Assembly (NCBI GenBank): GCA_903877125.1
Contig: CAIRCM010000134.1
Location: 1 to 51,698, forward strand
Length of the DNA stretch: 51,698 nt
Reading direction: 5' to 3'
From: an uncultured Acetobacteraceae bacterium
GTDB lineage: Bacteria > Pseudomonadota > Alphaproteobacteria > Acetobacterales > Acetobacteraceae
Positions within the stretch are counted from its first letter, which is position 1. Every line of letters begins with the position of its first letter. Below the pieces are notes generated by a model. The model was not told the origin of the DNA, made no database searches, and was given only the letters and a program-made list of their open reading frames with translations. The position numbers and the translations under genes are program-made. Below, one piece after another: positions 46,608-51,698 of the stretch.

Positions 46608-47663
46608 ATGCGCGTCTATACGATCCTCCCCCAGCGCCACTGGCGCGACGTCCCCCAGGCCGCCGCCGACGCCGAAGCCGCTGGGTTCGACGCGGTCATG
46701 ACGGTGGAACTGGGCCACGACGTTCTAACGCCGCTGGCCATGGCCGCGATGGCGACAGAACGGGTGGAACTGACTCCGTCCGTGGTCGTTGCGTTTCCAC
46801 GCAGCCCGACTGTGTTGGCATCGCAGGCCTGGGATTTGCACGCCAATTCCAACGGGCGGTTCGTTTTGGGTCTGGGCAGTCAGGTCAAAGGTCATAACGA
46901 ACGCCGGTTTGGCATCCCCTGGACCGCACCCGCGCCGCGCATGCGGGATTATGTCCTCGCCCTGCGCGCGATCTGGCGCTGCTGGGAAACCCGCGGAAAA
47001 TTGTCATTCGACAGCCCGCATTACAAGTTTTCGCTGATGACGCCGGACTTTTCCCCCGAACCGACGGGGCTGCCGATGGTGCCTGTCACGATCGCCGCGG
47101 TCGGGGAGGCGATGTTGCGCGTGGCCGGACAGGTGGCCGACGGGGTGCGGCTGCATCCGATCTGTTCGCGCAAATACCTGGAAGAGGTCTGCATGCCACA
47201 AATGGCGGAGGGTATGCGACGCAGCGGCCGGTCCCGCCTGCATTTCGATATTCACGGGGGCGGCTTCGTCTGCACCGGCCCGGATGATGCCACTGTCGCC
47301 GCGGAAATGGAAAAGGCCCGCCGGCGGATCGGATTCTACGCATCCACCCGCAGCTATCTGCCAATTCTGCAACTGCATGGCCTTGGCGACCTCGGCCTGA
47401 AGCTCCATCGGATGTCGGTGGAGGGTCGGTGGGGGGAGATGACCGGGGAAATTTCCGACGACGTTGTGCGTATCTTCGCCGCATGCGGCACCTTCGGCCA
47501 ATTGCCCAATGCGATTGCAGCCCGTTTCGGTGGGGCCGCGGATTCGATCGATCTGCATTTCCCGCAGGGCACACCGGTCGGTGTGGCCAAGGAAATCGTC
47601 ACCGACATCAAGCGTATCCCGCACACCTTCGCGGGGTTCGACACGAACTGGCAGGAGCGCTGA
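46608..47663 (+). CDS. LLM-class (luciferase-like, TIGR03617-type) oxidoreductase
   Basis: A 351-residue flavin- or F420-dependent TIM-barrel oxidoreductase. Signature parts are DAEAAGFDAVMTVELGHDVL, TPSVVVAFPRSPTVLASQAW, GRFVLGLGSQVKGHNERRFG and TFAGFDTNW at the C-terminus. They fit the group often annotated as MSMEG_2256-family F420-dependent enzymes. In proteobacteria without F420 the cofactor may be FMN. It lies 4 bp after the BadH-like gene and 4 bp before an acyl-CoA dehydrogenase gene. Confidence 0.87.
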   Translation: MRVYTILPQRHWRDVPQAAADAEAAGFDAVMTVELGHDVLTPLAMAAMATERVELTPSVVVAFPRSPTVLASQAWDLHANSNGRFVLGLGSQVKGHNERRFGIPWTAPAPRMRDYVLALRAIWRCWETRGKLSFDSPHYKFSLMTPDFSPEPTGLPMVPVTIAAVGEAMLRVAGQVADGVRLHPICSRKYLEEVCMPQMAEGMRRSGRSRLHFDIHGGGFVCTGPDDATVAAEMEKARRRIGFYASTRSYLPILQLHGLGDLGLKLHRMSVEGRWGEMTGEISDDVVRIFAACGTFGQLPNAIAARFGGAADSIDLHFPQGTPVGVAKEIVTDIKRIPHTFAGFDTNWQER

Positions 47664-47667
47664 AATC

Positions 47668-48816
47668 ATGGCAACGCCGATGTTTCGCTTCGATCCCGTC
47701 GAATTGCCGCCCGAGGCAATCGCGTTGCGCGCCGAAGTCCGAACCTTCATCGAAGAACATCAGGATTTCATGGGATTTTCCCGTGGCGAGCACAACCGGG
47801 AATTCAGCCGAGCGATGGGACGCAAGGGCTGGATCGGCATGACCTGGCCGAAGCAATATGGCGGGCATGAACGTTCGTCGTTCGAACGGTACGTCGTGAT
47901 CGAGGAAATGCTGGTCGCTGGCGCGCCGCTTTCCGCCCACTACACCGGTGACCGGCAGAGCGGTCCGAACATCCTGCGTTTCGGCACCGAAGAGCAGAAG
48001 ATGTTCTTCTGCCCGAAAATCGCCGCCGGGGAGCTGACCTTTTGCATTGGCATGAGCGAACCGAATTCCGGGTCCGACGTCGCCGGGACGCGAACGCGCG
48101 CGGTGAAGGTGGATGGGGGGTATCGGGTCAACGGCACGAAATTGTGGACCTCGAACGCGCATAACGCGGACTACGCGATCCTGTTTTGCAAGATGGCAAT
48201 GACGGAGGAAGAGGCGCAGGACCGACATGCCGGGGCGACGCAGTTCCTGTTGGACATGAAAACGCCTGGCGTCGAAATCCGCCCGGTGATCAATCTTCTG
48301 GGCGAGCATCATTTCAACGAGATTTTCCTGACGGATGTCTTTATTCCCGATCACCTGCTTCTCGGGAAAGAGGGCAACGGCTGGAACCAGCTGACCAGCG
48401 AACTCGCCTTCGAACGCAGCGCGCCCGACCGGTTTCTGGTGTTGTTTCAGATGCTGCAACAGATGATCCGCGTGGCCGGCCCCCATCCAGACAAAGCCAC
48501 GGCAGTCGCGCTGGGCAAGTTGATTTCGCAATTGGCGACGTTGCGGTCGATGTCCGTTTCGATCGCCGGGATGCTGGCCGAGGGGTTGCAGCCCAACAAT
48601 GAATCGGCGGTCGTGAAGGATCTGGGTACCCGATACGAACAGGATATCCCGGTGGTGGCTCGGCAGTTGTTCCCGACCGAACCGGAACTGGAAGCGATCG
48701 ACGTCTACGCCGCGATGATCGCGCGCAGCACGATGAACGCGCCACGGTTTTCCATCCAGGGCGGGACACGGGAAATCCTGCGCGGGATTATCGCCCGCGG
48801 CCTTGGTCTGCGATAA
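47668..48816 (+). CDS. acyl-CoA dehydrogenase (large partner)
   Basis: A 382-residue FAD flavoprotein. It has MTWPKQYGGHERSSFERYVV, the FAD-binding CIGMSEPNSGSDVAGTRTRA, KLWTSNAHNADYAILF, and the C-terminal FSIQGGTREILRGIIARGLG. The usual catalytic Glu position is not clear to me by eye. It pairs with the next gene as the two-subunit type of acyl-CoA dehydrogenase common in steroid, terpenoid and aromatic side-chain breakdown. The start is the ATG at 47668, 5 bp after the LLM gene. Confidence 0.9.
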   Translation: MATPMFRFDPVELPPEAIALRAEVRTFIEEHQDFMGFSRGEHNREFSRAMGRKGWIGMTWPKQYGGHERSSFERYVVIEEMLVAGAPLSAHYTGDRQSGPNILRFGTEEQKMFFCPKIAAGELTFCIGMSEPNSGSDVAGTRTRAVKVDGGYRVNGTKLWTSNAHNADYAILFCKMAMTEEEAQDRHAGATQFLLDMKTPGVEIRPVINLLGEHHFNEIFLTDVFIPDHLLLGKEGNGWNQLTSELAFERSAPDRFLVLFQMLQQMIRVAGPHPDKATAVALGKLISQLATLRSMSVSIAGMLAEGLQPNNESAVVKDLGTRYEQDIPVVARQLFPTEPELEAIDVYAAMIARSTMNAPRFSIQGGTREILRGIIARGLGLR

Positions 48817-48828
48817 GGGGCAAGCATC

Positions 48829-49914
48829 ATGGCCATGCGCGACGAAACCCGAATGCTGCTGGAAAGCATGGGGCGGCTGTTCGAGGATCATTGCACCAAG
48901 CAGGTGATCGACGCGGCGGAAACGGGCATTTTCGCCTCCGACCTCTGGCAGGCCGTCAGCGAGACGGGATTGCCGCTCGCGGCGTTGCCGGAATCCGCGG
49001 GGGGCGCGGACGCCGAGTGGTCCGATCTTTATGCGGCCTTGCGGGTTGCCGGCCGCTTCGCCGCGCCCATCCCGTTGGCGGAAACCATGTTGGCCGGATG
49101 GATTGCGTCCAGTGCCGGACTCGATCTCGTGGATGGTCCGATGACGGTCGGGCCGGTACGTGCCTCCGACAGGTTGACATTGACCCGCGACGGTAACGGC
49201 TGGCGGCTGAACGGCGCTGCATCCCGCCTGCCCTATGCGTCCTTCACCGAACGAATCGTGTTGATCGCCGACGGACCGGACGGTGAAATGGCGGTGTCGT
49301 TGGATGCCGCCGGCCTGCCGACGGCGTCCAAGGGCAAGAATATCGCTTCTGAACCGCGCGATACCCTCGTGTTCGACAATTTCCAGATTGCCGCTGCCGC
49401 ACTGTTGCCGACCGGGATCTCCCGCGCGGCGCTATTCCGGCGTGGGGCGCTTGCCAGAGCAACGATGATGTCGGGGGCTTTGGAGCGGGCGATGGATCTG
49501 GCGGTGACCTATGCGCAGGAACGGGTGCAGTTCGGCCGCCCGATCTCCAAATTCCAGGCGGTGCAGCAGAACCTCGCGGTGCTGGCCGAACAAACGGCGG
49601 TGGCCGTTGCAGCGGCGAACCTCGGTATCCAGTCCTTGGGTCAGGGCGATGAGGAACGCGAGGAATTCCAGATCGCCATCGCCAAGACCCGGGTTGGGGA
49701 GGCCGCGACGCTGGCCTGCGAACTCGCCCACCAAGTGCATGGCGCGATCGGCTTCACCAAAGAATACTCGCTGCAACTGGCGACGCGCCGGCTGTGGTCC
49801 TGGCGGGAGGAATTCGGGTCCGACCCCGAATGGGCCGCGAAAGTCGGGGCGTATTTCTGCGCCCAGGGGGCCGACCGACTCTGGCCCATTCTGACCGGGG
49901 ATGACGTGCCATGA
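48829..49914 (+). CDS. acyl-CoA dehydrogenase (small/divergent partner)
   Basis: A 361-residue acyl-CoA dehydrogenase-fold protein. The N-terminal domain is divergent, while the C-terminal helical domain is recognisable: YAQERVQFGRPISKFQAVQQ and LACELAHQVHGAIGFTKEYS. Such divergent subunits form alpha2beta2 heterotetramers with a normal partner in cholesterol-type FadE pairs. It is 12 bp after the large partner and overlaps the MFS gene by 4 bp. Confidence 0.88.
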   Translation: MAMRDETRMLLESMGRLFEDHCTKQVIDAAETGIFASDLWQAVSETGLPLAALPESAGGADAEWSDLYAALRVAGRFAAPIPLAETMLAGWIASSAGLDLVDGPMTVGPVRASDRLTLTRDGNGWRLNGAASRLPYASFTERIVLIADGPDGEMAVSLDAAGLPTASKGKNIASEPRDTLVFDNFQIAAAALLPTGISRAALFRRGALARATMMSGALERAMDLAVTYAQERVQFGRPISKFQAVQQNLAVLAEQTAVAVAAANLGIQSLGQGDEEREEFQIAIAKTRVGEAATLACELAHQVHGAIGFTKEYSLQLATRRLWSWREEFGSDPEWAAKVGAYFCAQGADRLWPILTGDDVP

Positions 49915-51182
49915 ACTATCGCCGCGGCTGGGTTTGTCTGTTTCTATTCACGTTGACATCGATCAACTATGCCGACCGTGTCGCCCTGTCCGTAGCAGCC
50001 AAGCCCGTTGCAACGGAATTCGGGCTGACCGCCGTCGAGATGGGCTATTTGCTGTCGTCGTTCCTGTGGATGTACGTCTTCTGTCTCCTTCCTGTCGGTC
50101 TGCTGGTGGACCGTTACGGTGGCAAGTTGGTGAACGGTTGCGGTATTGCGCTGTGGTCGGCCGCGACGGTCATGACCGGGTTCGCGCCGAATTGGCTGTT
50201 CATGGCAGGCACACGCGTCGCCATGGGCATGGGGGAGTCCACCAGCTGGCCGGCATCCAACCGCATCATTCGGGAATGGTTCCCCGCGTCTGAACGCGGA
50301 TTCGCCAATGCCGTCTTCGGCGCCGGATCGGCATTCGGGCCATCGATCGGCGCGGTGGGTGTTTCCTGGGTCATCGGCATCTGGGGTTGGCGCGCCGGTT
50401 TCCTGTGCGCAGGTTCCATTGGCTTCATCTGGCTTGCGCTGTGGTATCTGTTTTTCGATAAGCCCGAGCGGGTAGGCTGGCTGAAACCGGCCGAACGCGA
50501 GAAAATTCTCGCCGAACGCGACGGCAAGACGGCAGTCCAGCATGCCGAACAGGCCTCGTCGTCTCTTTGGTATCTGTTGAGCTTGCGCAGCGTGTGGGGA
50601 CTGTTTCTGGCCCAGGGGAGCGAGGTCTACGGCGGTTATATGCTGCTGACGTGGCTGCCATCCTACTTGCAGCAGGCGCGCGGGTTGAACGTCATGAACG
50701 CGGGCATGCTGACAGCGGTGCCGTTCGGGATCGCCGCGGTTTTGGCGATCGGCCTCGGCAAACTCAGCGATTTCGTGCTCAGCAAGGACGCCGTGCATGC
50801 GGGATCCCGGCGCTACGCGGTAGCCCTGATGCTGATTGGCGCCGCGACCATCCTGCTGGTACCGTTGATCGACCCGTTGTGGGTCATCATTATGTTGCTC
50901 GCGGCAGTACGCGCGCTGGGGGCCGCCGGCAGCGCGATGAATTTCGCCTTGGTCACCGATCTGGTGCGCAACCGGTCCGACATCGGCAAGGTCACCGCCA
51001 TCACCGTGGTCGGCGGCAATACGTTCGGGCTGATGGCGCCGATCGTCACCGGTTATGTCGTCGGACTGACCGGCAGTTTCGACCGAGCCTTCATGGTGGC
51101 CGGCATCCTGCCCCTGCTCGGCGCTATCGCAACGATATCCATGACAAAACGCGGCATTATGCCCCAACGGGCATTGGCATAG
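49911..51182 (+). CDS. MFS transporter (anion:cation symporter-like)
   Basis: A 423-residue 12-helix transporter. The N-terminus has TLTSINYADRVALSVAAKPV, typical of the ACS family (NYxDR). The loop motif LPVGLLVDRYGGKLVNGCGI and GMGESTSWPASNRIIREWFP follow. ACS members import organic anions such as hexuronates, phthalate or other carboxylates, which fits an operon that degrades an acid through its CoA ester. The gene overlaps the preceding dehydrogenase by 4 bp. Confidence 0.9.
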   Translation: MNYRRGWVCLFLFTLTSINYADRVALSVAAKPVATEFGLTAVEMGYLLSSFLWMYVFCLLPVGLLVDRYGGKLVNGCGIALWSAATVMTGFAPNWLFMAGTRVAMGMGESTSWPASNRIIREWFPASERGFANAVFGAGSAFGPSIGAVGVSWVIGIWGWRAGFLCAGSIGFIWLALWYLFFDKPERVGWLKPAEREKILAERDGKTAVQHAEQASSSLWYLLSLRSVWGLFLAQGSEVYGGYMLLTWLPSYLQQARGLNVMNAGMLTAVPFGIAAVLAIGLGKLSDFVLSKDAVHAGSRRYAVALMLIGAATILLVPLIDPLWVIIMLLAAVRALGAAGSAMNFALVTDLVRNRSDIGKVTAITVVGGNTFGLMAPIVTGYVVGLTGSFDRAFMVAGILPLLGAIATISMTKRGIMPQRALA

Positions 51183-51193
51183 GGAACCGGTCC

Positions 51194-51586
51194 ATGGCCG
51201 ATATTCACGGAACCTACCGTCTGGTCAAAGCCATCTCGCGGGATGCCGCGGGCAATTTGCTGCCAACACCCTATGGTGGTCATCCGCTGGGGCGCGTCGC
51301 CTTGGGCGCCGATGGCCGCATGATCGCCATGACCTGCGATGGCCGGGCGAGCCTGCCAGCGGGCACGACTCGGGAGTACAGCACCTATACCGGCCTCTAC
51401 AAATTCGACGGCAAGACCTTGGTCACGCGTGTCGATGCCGCATCCGATCCTTCGCGCATCGGCACCGATCAGGTCCGCGGTGTGCGATTCGAAGATGGGT
51501 TGATGGTGCTGTCACCGCCTTTGCGGCCGTATGGCGGCGCACCCGAACAGCGGGAATTGTACTGGGAAAAAATCTCCGATATCTAG
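51194..51586 (+). CDS. lipocalin-like domain protein
   Basis: A 130-residue single-domain protein of the bacterial lipocalin-like (Lipocalin_5) group. It opens with IHGTYRLVKAISRDAAGNLL and has GRVALGADGRMIAMTCDGRA and the tail RELYWEKI. It lacks a signal peptide, so it is probably cytoplasmic and may bind a small hydrophobic pathway intermediate. It is the last gene of the operon, 11 bp after the MFS gene. Confidence 0.8.
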   Translation: MADIHGTYRLVKAISRDAAGNLLPTPYGGHPLGRVALGADGRMIAMTCDGRASLPAGTTREYSTYTGLYKFDGKTLVTRVDAASDPSRIGTDQVRGVRFEDGLMVLSPPLRPYGGAPEQRELYWEKISDI

Positions 51587-51598
51587 TACCCAGAATCT

Positions 51599-51698
51599 CT
51601 AGACCGCGAAACACGGTTTCATCCTCTTTTGATGGACGACGCTCTTGGTCCACACGAAAGGTCGCGCCTCTTCGTTGTAGCTGGCGATGAAGCTGTCG
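51599..51698 (-). pseudogene. IS630-family transposase C-terminus (cut by window edge)
   Basis: The minus strand reads DSFIASYNEEARPFVWTKSV then VHQKRMKPCFAV and a stop at 51599-51601. This is the characteristic C-terminal end of IS630-family DDE transposases. The rest lies outside the window, so I cannot say whether the element is intact. No terminal inverted repeat was identified in the 12 bp to the lipocalin gene. Confidence 0.8.

Overview
The window looks like a chromosomal segment of a high-GC alphaproteobacterium, most likely a member of the Acetobacteraceae/Rhodospirillales. This rests on GC-rich codon use, the leuC-leuD-leuB order, an IalB-type secreted protein beside rlmN, and an inventory of alphaproteobacterial small families (DUF992, DUF3096, DUF3309, DUF1295). 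No rRNA, CRISPR array, integrase or replication origin was seen.

Layout. (1) 0.35-5.8 kb, minus strand: a complete peptide ABC importer operon (binding protein, two permeases, two ATPases). (2) 6.0-13.9 kb: an XRE regulator, a SAM methyltransferase, a SpoU-type RNA methyltransferase, an IalB-like protein, rlmN, leuCDB and tRNA-Arg(ACG). (3) 14-39.5 kb: an accessory stress/adaptation region beginning just after the tRNA. It holds an old-yellow enzyme, DUF1295, single response regulators, a Spy-like chaperone, a mannose-type glycan operon (manA, GT4 fusion, GH130), an LpxR-like protein, a PRC-barrel protein, a giant CheB-CheR-PAS-kinase-REC-REC-LuxR protein, DUF3096, a YqjD/YqjE-like pair, Dps, an OmpA lipoprotein, phosphoketolase and DUF992. 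Gene debris lies between them: an IS5-type transposase, an internally deleted SOUL gene, a deleted DUF3309 gene, and P-type ATPase and possible VIT fragments. (4) 39.5-42.6 kb: sugar genes (atypical SDR epimerase, DegT aminotransferase, NagA). (5) 42.6-51.6 kb: ftsH followed by a tightly packed acyl-CoA catabolic operon (two SDRs, a DsbA-fold isomerase, an LLM oxidoreductase, two acyl-CoA dehydrogenases, an MFS transporter, a lipocalin-like protein). An IS630 transposase end sits at the right edge.

The main new observation is a 16-bp motif, consensus GTAGTTTCCGAGMCTG. It occurs about twelve times, only in intergenic DNA of region 3 as far as I could see by eye. It usually lies 65-155 bp before a start codon and in the same orientation as that gene. 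Its best copy is a perfect 17-bp palindrome between the giant sensor-regulator gene and the DUF3096 gene. The motif starts with a half-site resembling that of FixJ-type regulators, and the giant sensor ends in a FixJ/LuxR-type DNA-binding domain. I infer an island regulon in which one fused sensor-kinase-regulator, or the small response regulators beside it, controls the stress genes. The sensor gene is itself interrupted by a -1 frame change at a canonical slippery heptamer (G GGG GGC), so it is phase-variable, recoded, decayed or misassembled.
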